Source: Flammulina velutipes
Taxonomy: Eukaryota; Basidiomycota; Agaricomycetes; Agaricales; Physalacriaceae
Reading direction: 5' to 3'
Assembly: GCA_011800155.1 (NCBI GenBank)
Contig: JAALGH010000021.1
Span: forward strand, 1 to 64,000
DNA: 64,000 nucleotides
A model generated the notes under the pieces. It saw only the letters and a list, made by a program, of their open reading frames with translations, was not told the origin of the DNA and searched no databases. A program made the position numbers and the translations under genes. Positions 31,460-40,925 of the stretch are shown one piece after another (the stretch's first letter is position 1; each line of letters begins with the position of its first letter).

Positions 31460-34400
31460 ATGCGCCTCTTTGCGCGCCAGGTTAAGATTCTCGGTTGCAT
31501 CGTCGATGACGATGGTATCCGTATGGATCCTCATAAAGTCGACTCTGTCTTGAAGTGGCCTACGCCAACGAACCGGGACCTTCTGCGTGGCTTCCTTGGT
31601 TCGGTGGGATACTTGGCAGATGACGTTGACTCAGTACGGATTCCTATGGGGATTCTGAGTGGCATTACCGGTGACGCTGTACCCTTTCGATGGGGATACA
31701 CGGAACAAAGAGCCTTCGAAGATATCAAGAATAAGATCGCAGAGGGTAGTGAAAGGAACCGTACCCCTCTGGATTACTCCGAAGGCGCTCCCCCAGTTTG
31801 GCTTATCACTGACGGGTGCGCCACAGGTATTGCGGGAGTTGTCGTCCAAGGCGACGACTGGAAAACTGGTAATGTTGCCGCGTACTATTCGGCCAAGCTC
31901 AGCGCTGCACAGCAGAACTATCCGGTTCATGAAATAGAAGCGCTAGCTGGTGTCGAAACCATGCTGCGCTACCGCGATATCCTGCAAGGGCAGAAGTTTA
32001 CTTGGGTAACAGATCATAAGGGATTGACGTACCTGTTGAACCAGAAAGACCTTTCCGGACGGCAGGCGCGCTGGCTGGAGAAGCTCAGCTCGTTCGATTT
32101 TGATGTCAAGTATCTGCCGGGTACGGAGAACGTACTGGCAGATGCACTATCTCGCATCTATGCCAATGACGCTAAGGGTACTATGCGAGCGCGCAGTGAG
32201 TACACGTATCATGATGTGCATGATAACGACGTACTGGACGGATTTAATGTCACTCGACCCGTCTTGGTGGGGTCTGAGGCCGCGGCAAAATTGAACGTAT
32301 CGACACTTGATGCAGCGCCTATGGCCTTGCGTACACGAAAGGAGGTCGATTATAATCCAAGCAAACGGGCTAAACAGAGAGTGTCAGATTCTACCTCATT
32401 TGCACGAAAAATGAAGGGTAAAATCACGTTCAAAGGTCCAAGACCTGGAACACGAATGGAGGGCGGGGAGGTGGAAGAGGATATCGTACAAACGATTGAA
32501 TCTAACACTCACCGAGATGATACTCCTTCAAATAAATCGACAGATGTGCGGGACGAGCCCAACACAAGCAGCGCGTGGGACGAACCCAGCAATAGCGATA
32601 TGCGGGATGTGCCCAACATGAACAACGTGGGGGACAAACCCGTCGCGACCGACGCGTGGGACACACCCGACGCGACGCGTACCCAATCAAGCCCCAGGGC
32701 AAGTAAGAACGAATTTGCAAAAGGACGGGTCATAGATCAAGACCAAGTCCCTGATTCCGCTTTGGGAAAGTGGTATGTGCCTAGCGCGAGGTCACGTTTC
32801 GCGCTAGGCACATACCAAAATTCCCACGCCACCGACTCAAATGCCACGCTCGAGGGAGATTCCTTCCTCGACGTCGTATCTGGAGGGCGCGTGGGAATGG
32901 ATTTATTAGAAATCATACGCCATCGCTATTCTAATGACAATGCATTCAAAGCTATAATTAGTAAGCCAAAAGAGTACCGAAACTTCGAGTACACTGCAGA
33001 TGGATTACTCTATCTAAAGGTACAAGATGACTCTCAGCTATTATGCATCCCGGACATCACTCATCAAGGTCGACGAGTCCGGGAAATCGTCATTGATGAG
33101 GCACACTCGTTACTGGCGCATTTGGGATCACGCAAGACTATCAGCTATCTGCGTGCCCATGTTTGGTGGAAAACTATGGCACATGATACAGATTTATTCT
33201 GTAAATCATGTTCTACATGTGCACAAATAAAGCCAGATAATCAAAAGCCGTACGGACAGCTAAGACCACTTGGGCCGCCGAACCATCCATGGGATGTTAT
33301 CGGAATCGATTTCATGGAGCCATTGCCGCTATCTAAAGACCGCGACGGGACATATGATTCGTTAGTCGTCATTGTGGACCATCTTACTGGAATGGTACAT
33401 CTCGTACCCGGTCGCACCACATACAAAGCTCGCGATGTGGCAGAACTGGTATTTTCAGAAGTCTACAAACTTCATGGCATGCCACGCGCGATCGTTAGCG
33501 ACCGCGATAGCAAATTCACAAGCCAGTTTTGGAAACACCTTAACCACCTTGTTGGAACGAAACTCAAAATGTCGTCGGCATACCATCCGCAATCTGATGG
33601 ATTGACAGAGCGTGCGAATAGAACCATTGAACAAATGCTTCGTCAATGTATCGCACCAAACCAGAAAGACTGGGTAGCTAAGCTACCTGCTATCGAGTTT
33701 GCCATCAATCTGGCGCGATCGGAAACTACGGGCTATTCCCCGTTCTTTCTGAACTCTGGACGCATTCCCCGCTCAATGATATGGGACACGGCATCAAAGA
33801 CCGAGTTTCCGGGTGTCAGAGTCTTTGCACAACGCTTGAAGAACGCGATTCTTGAAGCACATGATAACATTCTGGACACCCGAATTAAGCAAACACGCGA
33901 CGCCAATAGACGTCGACGCCAAGTGCCATTCAAACTTGACGATTTGGTATATGTTTCTACTAAAAACATCACTTTACCAAAAGGTACTGCACGCAAACTG
34001 GTACCTAAGTACATCGGGCCGTTTCGAATTATCCGGGATTTTGATAATGGAACATTTGAGGTGGCGCTACCTGCGCGTCTCAAGCAACGGGGCATACATG
34101 GATCGTTTCATGCGTCCCTGTTGCGCATTCACGTTCCCAACGATGACCGACTATTCCCTGGTCGCAGCGAAACTCAAATCTTACCGTTTGACAAATTTGA
34201 AAATGAGTGGGCAGTAGATGCCATCACTGCTCACTGCGGGACCGGACAGGATCTCATGTTCACTGTGAAATGGAAGGCAGGGGATACTACCCTCCTCCCT
34301 CTCAAAGACGTCGAACATCTGCACGCACTACCTGAATATTTAGAGACTTTGGGTTTAGACTCGATCGACGATCTTAAACGCAACAAGGTTAAATCTTATT

Positions 34401-35347
34401 CGGTGCCTACCGATGTTGATCCGCAGATACTGTACGCCGGCGCCATCTCGTTAGAGATTAATCACTTTGGCGATGCTCACGGAAACAGTGGATTGTATAA
34501 AGGTTATACAGGACAAGGATTGGACTTCATAAACTCACTAGCACCATTCCTACAACTCCATTTCCTGTCTCCCCTTTTCCGCCAACTCTATCCACTATCT
34601 ACCATGGCTCCGCCTCCCCGCCCTATCGAATCCTATAACCTTCACCCCCGCGTCGTCATTCTTGGTCATAACTCCGTCGTCGTGCAGGCATCGGTGAAAC
34701 AACGCAGAGAAGGATACGAAGATAGCAACTTCGCACGCGATCAGGTCGAGGGAATCTTTACCCACGACAATGTCCTCCGCCAGGCCTCTAAAACCAGCTC
34801 GTTTCCAGAAAACTATACATCTCCCTTCGGTTTCGAATACTTCACCAAAGTCCTCAATCATAGTCCGCACTGGAAGGACCACTTTTGCACCATCGATCGA
34901 TCCGAGGGAAAGATCCACGTCCCTGATAATCGCCCTCCGCGCATCAACAATCTCCTACCCCCCGTTCCGATCCAGGTCACTCAAAACGAGGTCGATTACG
35001 AGGAGCTCCAGAGCTACCGAGCCAATATCGCACGCAGGACCGCCAGGGACGATGAGAGGTTTATGATGTCGAAGCTTAGGAGGAAGAAGGAGACAGAGGC
35101 GAAGAAGGGGTTGAAGACGAAACTCACGGAGAGCCGGCTTAGAGGGATACACCGCACCTTCGTCCATGCCCGCCAGCCGGGTCCCTATCCCCAATCCACG
35201 CTAATCACTCCCGTGGCTGGACCCAGTACTCTCAACCCGCGGGCTCCGGACTTCGTTCCGTCAGAGAAGGACGCGTCGGCGGATGAAGATGATGACTTGG
35301 CTAACTACCAGGATGATGGTGAGGCTATGCAGGAGGATGAGGAGTAG
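31460..35347 (+). CDS. RT C-terminus, RNase H, integrase, chromodomain-like tail plus extra ORF (1,295 aa)
   Basis: Begins in the RT connection region (KILGCIVDDDGIRMDP). RNase H spans ~110-240 (LITDGCATGIAG, TDHKGLTYLL, DALSRIY). The integrase zinc domain is at ~546-590 (H, H, CKSCSTC). The catalytic triad is D617, D681, E717, a D-x63-D-x35-E spacing. A chromodomain-like segment follows near 914-965 (FENEWAVDAITAH, FTVKWKAGDTTLLPL). Residues ~1,049-1,295 are an additional charged domain that begins at an in-frame ATG (34,604) in a CTACCATGG context. It may be a separate or internally initiated product. Between RNase H and integrase is a degenerate repeat of a W/R-D-x-P unit (32,560-32,680) and an 18-bp perfect hairpin (32,772-32,816). 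All integrase catalytic residues are intact. Confidence 0.88.
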   Translation: MRLFARQVKILGCIVDDDGIRMDPHKVDSVLKWPTPTNRDLLRGFLGSVGYLADDVDSVRIPMGILSGITGDAVPFRWGYTEQRAFEDIKNKIAEGSERNRTPLDYSEGAPPVWLITDGCATGIAGVVVQGDDWKTGNVAAYYSAKLSAAQQNYPVHEIEALAGVETMLRYRDILQGQKFTWVTDHKGLTYLLNQKDLSGRQARWLEKLSSFDFDVKYLPGTENVLADALSRIYANDAKGTMRARSEYTYHDVHDNDVLDGFNVTRPVLVGSEAAAKLNVSTLDAAPMALRTRKEVDYNPSKRAKQRVSDSTSFARKMKGKITFKGPRPGTRMEGGEVEEDIVQTIESNTHRDDTPSNKSTDVRDEPNTSSAWDEPSNSDMRDVPNMNNVGDKPVATDAWDTPDATRTQSSPRASKNEFAKGRVIDQDQVPDSALGKWYVPSARSRFALGTYQNSHATDSNATLEGDSFLDVVSGGRVGMDLLEIIRHRYSNDNAFKAIISKPKEYRNFEYTADGLLYLKVQDDSQLLCIPDITHQGRRVREIVIDEAHSLLAHLGSRKTISYLRAHVWWKTMAHDTDLFCKSCSTCAQIKPDNQKPYGQLRPLGPPNHPWDVIGIDFMEPLPLSKDRDGTYDSLVVIVDHLTGMVHLVPGRTTYKARDVAELVFSEVYKLHGMPRAIVSDRDSKFTSQFWKHLNHLVGTKLKMSSAYHPQSDGLTERANRTIEQMLRQCIAPNQKDWVAKLPAIEFAINLARSETTGYSPFFLNSGRIPRSMIWDTASKTEFPGVRVFAQRLKNAILEAHDNILDTRIKQTRDANRRRRQVPFKLDDLVYVSTKNITLPKGTARKLVPKYIGPFRIIRDFDNGTFEVALPARLKQRGIHGSFHASLLRIHVPNDDRLFPGRSETQILPFDKFENEWAVDAITAHCGTGQDLMFTVKWKAGDTTLLPLKDVEHLHALPEYLETLGLDSIDDLKRNKVKSYSVPTDVDPQILYAGAISLEINHFGDAHGNSGLYKGYTGQGLDFINSLAPFLQLHFLSPLFRQLYPLSTMAPPPRPIESYNLHPRVVILGHNSVVVQASVKQRREGYEDSNFARDQVEGIFTHDNVLRQASKTSSFPENYTSPFGFEYFTKVLNHSPHWKDHFCTIDRSEGKIHVPDNRPPRINNLLPPVPIQVTQNEVDYEELQSYRANIARRTARDDERFMMSKLRRKKETEAKKGLKTKLTESRLRGIHRTFVHARQPGPYPQSTLITPVAGPSTLNPRAPDFVPSEKDASADEDDDLANYQDDGEAMQEDEE

Positions 35348-35375
35348 ATCTTCTCTCGAAGATCTGGAGGGCGTA

Positions 35376-35673
35376 TGTAACGATTCGATACACGTTCTCC
35401 GGTCCGGTTACCGTAACATCATACCGGCCTCATCGTTCCTGTTCTAACTCGTTCGTATTCATAGAAACTGTACTGGTATATAGCTATGCCAGTAACTACT
35501 ATACCTTGGCTCAAGTATATAAGGCTCATGTACTTACCACTGTAAAGTAGACTACTCGGAATTTCAACACATATCCTAGTCATTCTGCGTACTGTTTCTC
35601 GCCGGTCGAGAAACCTCTAAAACAAACAACTACAACTCGTGTGGGCTACGGTAACTCCTACCCGAACCTCACA
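35376..35673 (+). repeat. 3' LTR of gypsy element
   Basis: 298 bp, identical by eye to the 5' LTR. It is followed directly by the target duplication GATCA at 35,674-35,678. The stretch 35,679-35,880 is the right half of the host element's unique centre and has no gene. Confidence 0.92.
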
Positions 35674-35880
35674 GATCATATCCTCACCATGTACCAAAGG
35701 GGTGTATCTTCGAGGTCTACCTAAGACCTGGGCTCCAAGATATCATCTATATGATGTTAAATGATTATTGGAACAGTCCTAAAGATGTAGATATGCGAAC
35801 CAATGAGTGTACTTGAGGAGGAAGGGTGACTAAGAGTTTACCTATTCTCATGAATGTTCGCATTTTTACACACTGGGGTC

Positions 35881-36909
35881 ACCTCTAGAGTGTTAATACA
35901 TCATCTATAATGGTAATAGAACACATTGGGACAGCCCAGAGGTTAGAGGAAGTTGATGGTATGTGTGCTTTGGTGGGGGACATTATTTGGGGTATATCCA
36001 AGGTTTTGACCGCATTTTTGACACTCCAGACCTCATCTAACTCATGATTATAAGAGTATATACATATATCTTTGAATATAAGATGTCCCCAGATGATGGC
36101 AAGCAGGTGGGGTGGCTCGACGATGTGTGGCGGAATTTTTGGGTATTTTGATCAAATCCAATGGTCCTGCTGACCTGGGGGACTAACTGAGTGTTATATG
36201 CAATGCCCCAAAGGTTCATAAACGACTTCCAGGTAACTTGAAGTCACCCCAATGCGAGGGAAAAGTGCTGCTCCCTTTTTGGTGCTTTTTAAGGGATTTT
36301 CAATAATGTTTGGCTTGTTTCTCAGCCAGTTCTTCCTCTTTTTACACGGTTCTTTATGCTGCACACATCTAAATTTTAAGGAGAACACAGCCAGACTAAC
36401 GCCTGGTGGATCCGAGGTATGTGCTCCTCGTCAAAAATGCGCCACACATTGTTTATTGCTGGTTTCAGCAGCTACCACCTGTCCTTGCTTGTTCCTGCTA
36501 CTTTTAAGACTTTCTATTTTATACTCTTTATATAGCCCCCATATACCCACCCTATATCCTGGCAATAGCCCAGCATTTATGCTGGACCCACAATTGTACC
36601 CTGCTATCAATCCTCCATCAGGCATTCCCCATCCTCTCCCCCATCAGCCCCATCATTTCCCCTGATCTGTAGTTCCTGGTGCCACATATCCCCATTCCCT
36701 GCTCATCCTATCAATGCTGCTATCTATCTGCTGTCTATATCTGGCCTATCTCTATCTAGCTATCTAATATCTAATCTGCACCAGTACAGACAACTAATTA
36801 TCATACTGGAGGGGACGATTAATTATATGAGCTAGTCTAAGCTAGACCATATAATGTATGACGATGCCCTCTAGTTAGACTGGTATAATTAATTAAGGCT
36901 AGTGCATAG
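35881..36909 (+). repeat. Right long inverted arm of the fold-back element (R1 copy 4)
   Basis: Inverted copy of 23,931-24,957. It ends in AATTAAGGCTAGTGCATAG, and the extra bases GGTG to 36,913 complete the terminal inverted repeat. The near-identity of the two arms points to a young element or to gene conversion between arms. Confidence 0.85.
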
Positions 36910-36913
36910 GGTG

Positions 36914-37125
36914 TCTTCGGCCCCACTACGGTTCCTTCAAGGTTGCCATCAACGACGAGAAGACGACGCTGTCGGCTTGCGCTGCTGAAAACGGAACAAT
37001 GCCGCATCGACTCTACAAGAGCGACACACTAGCATATACGCACCCTCACCAATAAGCGCATCAGACTGAGATGCGGGCGGGGACGCGTTTCTCTTTGATT
37101 ACTCGGACATGACAGCTCCAGCTAG
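36914..37125 (+). pseudogene. 3' part of the interrupted beta-sandwich secreted-protein-like gene
   Basis: Starts with the duplicated TCTTCGG and continues HYGSFKVAINDEKTTLSAC, then AAENGTMPHRLYKS. After a probable frame change or intron it ends in FLFDYSDMT, the typical ...FDLDYF... end of this fold. Joined to 23,550 it would restore the strand order of one gene, although the frame is off by one base at the junction. This supports a single disrupted gene, not two genes. Confidence 0.45.
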
Positions 37126-38218
37126 GTACGTCTCATTCCCTGTCTGGCTCCTATGCTCATGATCACATCTCCCCCAGATCTTGCATCTTTTACTTTCAAC
37201 TTCCAGGGTGTGTACCGGTCTGCAGCGCCCTCTTGTATATTGCTCATAAGTAACCTCTGCCATATAGCTTTTCGGCGAGAAGAAGACTGATCATCACGAA
37301 TATAATATCTACCTCTATCTAATACATTGGATCCAACCTCGACGATTTGACGCATATAAAGGCGGAGAACCTTGCTGGCGTCAACTGATATTTCTTCAGT
37401 GAGTCTTCCCTCTCTTACGGGTCCAGGAACTGACTGGTTGGCATAGATTTCTATTACATCGTCCTTACGGTGCCGGTCCGAGTTTGGCCCAAGGAATCTT
37501 TTGGAGACGGCATCGTCTAAGCTAGAATCTCATTGTTGTACACCTTTGTCAATCATGACTAGTCTGTCCTGCCATTTCTAGTGCATGAGACGGGGTTATG
37601 CAAATGGGCCGAAACGTTAAACAAGAAAAAAAACAAAGGCGCGGGAAATCCGAGGTATATTGACACTACAGGAAACTTAATGGAGGTAGATTTAAACGAA
37701 AGGCTGGCGAACCTTCTGACTCAAATGGACGACACGTCGACTGCGACCGCGTTCCCCGAGCTTACATACCGAATATGTGACAGTATGCGTGCGAACAATG
37801 TCCAAAGACGGCTTGGCTGACGGTCTTTTCTAAGCATCCTCTCCTCTAACTCAGCTTAATCCCCCGTGGCTCTCTGAATCTTCCACTAATGCCGCCGTCC
37901 TCGTCACGAACTTGAGTGCAACGGGCTGGGAACGACCATCCTCAAGTGTCGTTGCCTCGTCCTGTGCTTTTGATCGAAGATTCGCCTCGTTGGCCAAAGC
38001 ATCTTCACTGGGCTGCCCCGAGCCTTCGTTTTCGACCAAAGGATGTCTTTCGAGCATCATGCCAACACAATTTTTCATGGCTGGTCATTACCGTCTCTTC
38101 GTCATAAACTCCCTCATCCGAGGAGACCTGGTAGGAAACGTATAAGTGTCGAAACAAAACAGCAGAAAGTCATCCAACACTTCCCACATTCTCTTCAACT
38201 ACCTCTACTCTTCTCGCC
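37126..38218. other. Intergenic; one unassigned open frame
   Basis: A 79-codon frame at 37,581-37,820 (+) reads WAETLNKKKNKGAGN early on and follows a possible acceptor (CATTTCTAG). It has no recognisable domain and may be an exon of a decayed gene. A TATAAA-like sequence near 37,345 and pyrimidine-rich tracts near 38,180-38,215 (CTCTTCAACTACCTCTACTC) probably belong to the promoter of the next gene. Confidence 0.35.
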
Positions 38219-38945
38219 ATGTTCATCTCACGTATCGCCTTCGTTGCTCTCTCCGTCTTCGAAATGGTGCAAGCCATCCCCGCCCCCATTTTCAAGAATG
38301 TCGTCATCTCTCGCACGACGAATGATACCGCCATCGACGGCACCGATGCTATCATGGCTGTCTTGACCACGCTCAAAGGCCAGACCGACAGCATCTTGCC
38401 CCAAATCGGTGAGCAACTATTTCCTTTAGATATTCCATACAAAATAACATTTTCTACAGACACACTCGTGGCTAGTGGCAAGCGTACCGACGAGAATGAC
38501 GATGCTCTCTTCGACGAGCTCATCTCCGCTCTCACTGCTGCTCAAGAATCTCTGACCAGTATTGATGCACAAGGAATTGCCTCAACTGATAACCTCAACG
38601 AGGCCGGAGCTGTCATTGCCGACACTATCAAGGTACCTTTGCTCTCTGTTTCATCCCTCGATGTCCGCTCAATATCCCACATAAACAAGGCATCAGCGCC
38701 ACTCTTGACGCATCCTCAGTATCCTTGTCGTTGATCGGCACGATCGCACTCCTCCTCTTCAACCTTCTCATCGCCTTGAACGTTTTGCTCCCTGGAATCC
38801 TCATTGTTATCCTCGCGTTGTACGTCGTATCCATTCGGTGTAGTGTGTCATTTCGCTGACTGAGCCACTCTATATAGGTTGAGTGGTATTGTGGGGATCG
38901 TGATCACCCTTCTGCTGACGTTGCTCAGCATCCTCATCCTATAGA
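38219..38945 (+). CDS. Small secretory/membrane protein with signal peptide and hydrophobic C-terminus
   Basis: ATG 38,219 is followed by a clear signal peptide (MFISRIAFVALSVFEMVQA). A mid-region follows with the pattern ILPQI-D-TLVASGKRTDEND and LISALTAAQESLTSI, known from a widespread agaricomycete family of unknown role. Exon 1 ends at 38,408 and exon 2 starts at 38,459. The last exons encode long hydrophobic helices (GTIALLLFNLLIALNVLLPG, then SGIVGIVITLLLTLLSILIL), with an intron ending at 38,878. The canonical join after DTIK (GTACCT to AACAAG) leaves the hydrophobic part out of frame by one base. Either an unusual splice is used or this copy is damaged. It is probably surface- or membrane-located. 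Confidence 0.55.
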
Positions 38946-39377
38946 GTAGGCATGAGGCTGGTTGAGGGATCTTCGAAGTGCATACCATTATTTTTGTACC
39001 GTCAGATCACTGTCATTTGTTAGCAGCTTTATGGCTCACGATATTCTTTCTTTCCGTTCGATTCAACATGCAGTCCGTTCCGTATAGCAATGGCATACAT
39101 TCATCATGTACGACGGGAATTGTTCTGTCTCAACTCTTCCGTCTGCATAACTAAGACTGACTATTGCCACATTACATCACATCTTCGTCTCCCAGTCAGA
39201 TACATTTGGTGCTTGTCTAGACTGCTCCAACCTTTGCTTCTCCAAGGTTACCCGAGTGATTGCATAGAAAACATTCGTCATCTCCTCCAAACTGGCAAGC
39301 AAAACTACGTGAAGCTTCTCTATCAATTCCAACGTCATTACTAGACGCGTATGCTGTTCATTTTGCACATTTAATCA

Positions 39378-39506
39378 TTTCCCGCGCTATTAGCTATGCG
39401 CGCTATTATAACTTGACTTGTTCTCCCCGCGAAAAGAAAAGTCAGCCCGCGCAAAAAACCTAACCATTCCCGCGCGAAAATAAGCAATGTCATGCCCGCG
39501 CGAAAA
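39378..39506. promoter_or_regulatory. Cluster of CCCGCGCGAAAA (E2F-like) sites
   Basis: Five related sites occur within 130 bp: TTCCCGCGCTA near 39,379, CCCCGCGAAAAG near 39,425, GCCCGCGCAAAA at 39,445, TCCCGCGCGAAAA near 39,468 and GCCCGCGCGAAAA at 39,494. The reverse complement TTTTCGCGCGGG fits the E2F/DP consensus used at G1/S genes. The cluster sits between the 3' ends of two genes, which is an odd place for a promoter, so it may belong to an unseen transcript or be part of a small repeat. Confidence 0.4.
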
Positions 39507-39644
39507 TTTATAGCATACATCATTATACCCACGTAACTTTACAGTGTACCCACACTGTCATTGTTACCTTGACAGCTCAGCAGAGATGGCAAAAATGTCT
39601 TAGTAATAGAATTCATTGTGAAGTAAAGATCGATAAAAGTATCA

Positions 39645-40871
39645 TTAATCATGCATGGCATCGTCGCTGTCGTCACCTTCTTTTCCACCTTCCTCTATGT
39701 CACCATCACCCGTTCGACAGTCACCAACTTTCAACTGAAACCTCAAGTTCCCCTGCAACGATCTGGCATACAAGTTCACCTGTCCCAATGTATGAGAGTG
39801 GATCTCGAGTTCTCCCTTGAAGACGTTATCTTCTGCGAGTTGATTCAGAACCATGTTCAAGCAATCCCTAGTCACTTTGAATTTGGAAATGGTGAGACCC
39901 TCCAAAGACGAACGAAGGTCAGAAAGTGCGAGATACTTGGGATTGTTTTTGGAAAGAAGAAGACGTTGAGTTTGGGTGCGCCACATCATCTTCCATCCAT
40001 CGTCGCATAAAGCTTGGTTTGGGCAAGTGACGCTATGCAAGGCCATAGGAAGGTAGCTTTCAGCAAGGCACTGACATTCAGTGGTAAGCAGCTCCCGGGA
40101 ACGGTACAGAATGCGTGCCATCATGTCACCCATGTAGATGATCTCGGTATAAGTGATAGCCTCCATGGGAGCATGAAGGAGATCCTTGACTGCGGGGGAG
40201 ATCCAGTCTGGGCGGCTCATACGGACTCCAATAGCTAAACACTTTCCAGAGGAAAGGTTCAATTTGGCCAGATGTTTCAAGGCGAAATCAACACCCTGTT
40301 GCACCATGAACATATGACTGAAAGTCATGATGTTGAGAAGGGCAGTTTCGTTTTGTGAAAGTGTGTCCTCCTCAAGTGTCCTATGGTTATCATTGCAAGT
40401 TAGAGAGCGGTGAAAGAGATAATGAGTAAATGCTACTACGCACATATGGTTGAGCCAAATATTGAAATCACGAACTGTATCCCTCTTGATTTCCAATGGA
40501 AGCATGATAGGAAGCTGAGGCGTGACACCCTCTATCTGTGCTAGGTCGCCATCGACCGGTAGCTGGAGAATATTATTGAACGCCACCGAGTGTTTCATTA
40601 ACAGGCCAGCATTCATGCAAAACAAGAATTTACGCTCAGCCTATGCAATGAAAATTAGAAAGATAGCTTCTGTACTATGTAGAATACGCACCACAAAATA
40701 AATTGGCCTGACTTCAAAGTAGGTGTCGTCTCTATCCCATTGAGAGCTTTCGGATTCAACCTGAGTGGATGCATGAGTGGATGAAGAAGCTGTTCCAAGA
40801 GGCTGAGACCACCAAGAAAAGCTGGTAGGTTGACTATAGCAATGAAAGCCCACACTATCTTCCTCTAACAT
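39645..40871 (-). CDS. BTB/POZ-like protein, divergent agaricomycete type
   Basis: Exons read from ATG 40,871: one to about 40,691, then about 40,639-40,442 and about 40,379-39,645. The block AERKFLFCMNAGLLMKHSVA followed by FNNILQLP and LPLEIKRDTVRDFNIWL matches the BTB core of the large agaricomycete family, whose usual form is a (F)xVHRxxLxxxSxxFxxMF pattern. Here the HR is replaced by CMNAG. The C-terminal 200 residues are helical (for example VDFALKHLAKLNLSSGKCLA) and end in an acidic tail (GDGDIEEGGKEGDDSDD). BTB proteins usually dimerise or act as adaptors. The start lies only 54 bp from the ATG of the divergent transposase gene. Function beyond adaptor is unknown. Confidence 0.6.
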
Positions 40872-40925
40872 AGACACAGTCAATGGATAACTGAAAGAGA
40901 CAACAGAGAGAACATGTGACCCCCG

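Larger units (their letters stand above)
25169..35673 (+). mobile_element. Ty3/gypsy (chromodomain-type) LTR retrotransposon, 10.5 kb
   Basis: Two 298-bp LTRs that look identical by eye bound the element. Both begin TGTAAC and end CTCACA. The 5-bp target duplication GATCA is perfect, at 25,164-25,168 and 35,674-35,678. The internal order is gag, protease, reverse transcriptase, RNase H, integrase, chromodomain-like tail, which is the Ty3/gypsy order. A purine-rich stretch (GATCTGGAGGGCG) precedes the 3' LTR; no obvious tRNA primer site follows the 5' LTR. Identical LTRs indicate recent insertion. However, one in-frame stop (26,133) and one frameshift (~31,427) interrupt the coding region, so this copy is probably not autonomous as written. 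Confidence 0.93.
23551..36913. mobile_element. Long-inverted-repeat DNA element containing nested MITE and gypsy element
   Basis: The outer ends are inverted: left CACTCTATGCAC (continuing after the nested MITE as TAGCC...) and right, read on the reverse strand, CACCCTATGCACTAGCC. The 7-bp direct repeat TCTTCGG flanks them exactly, at 23,544-23,550 and 36,914-36,920, and looks like the target-site duplication. Each inverted arm is about 1 kb and belongs to the R1 family. Removing the nested MITE with its duplication (376 bp) and the gypsy element with its duplication (10,510 bp) leaves an original element of about 2,477 bp with no transposase gene. It was therefore non-autonomous and fold-back in shape. 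The superfamily is uncertain. Confidence 0.75.
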
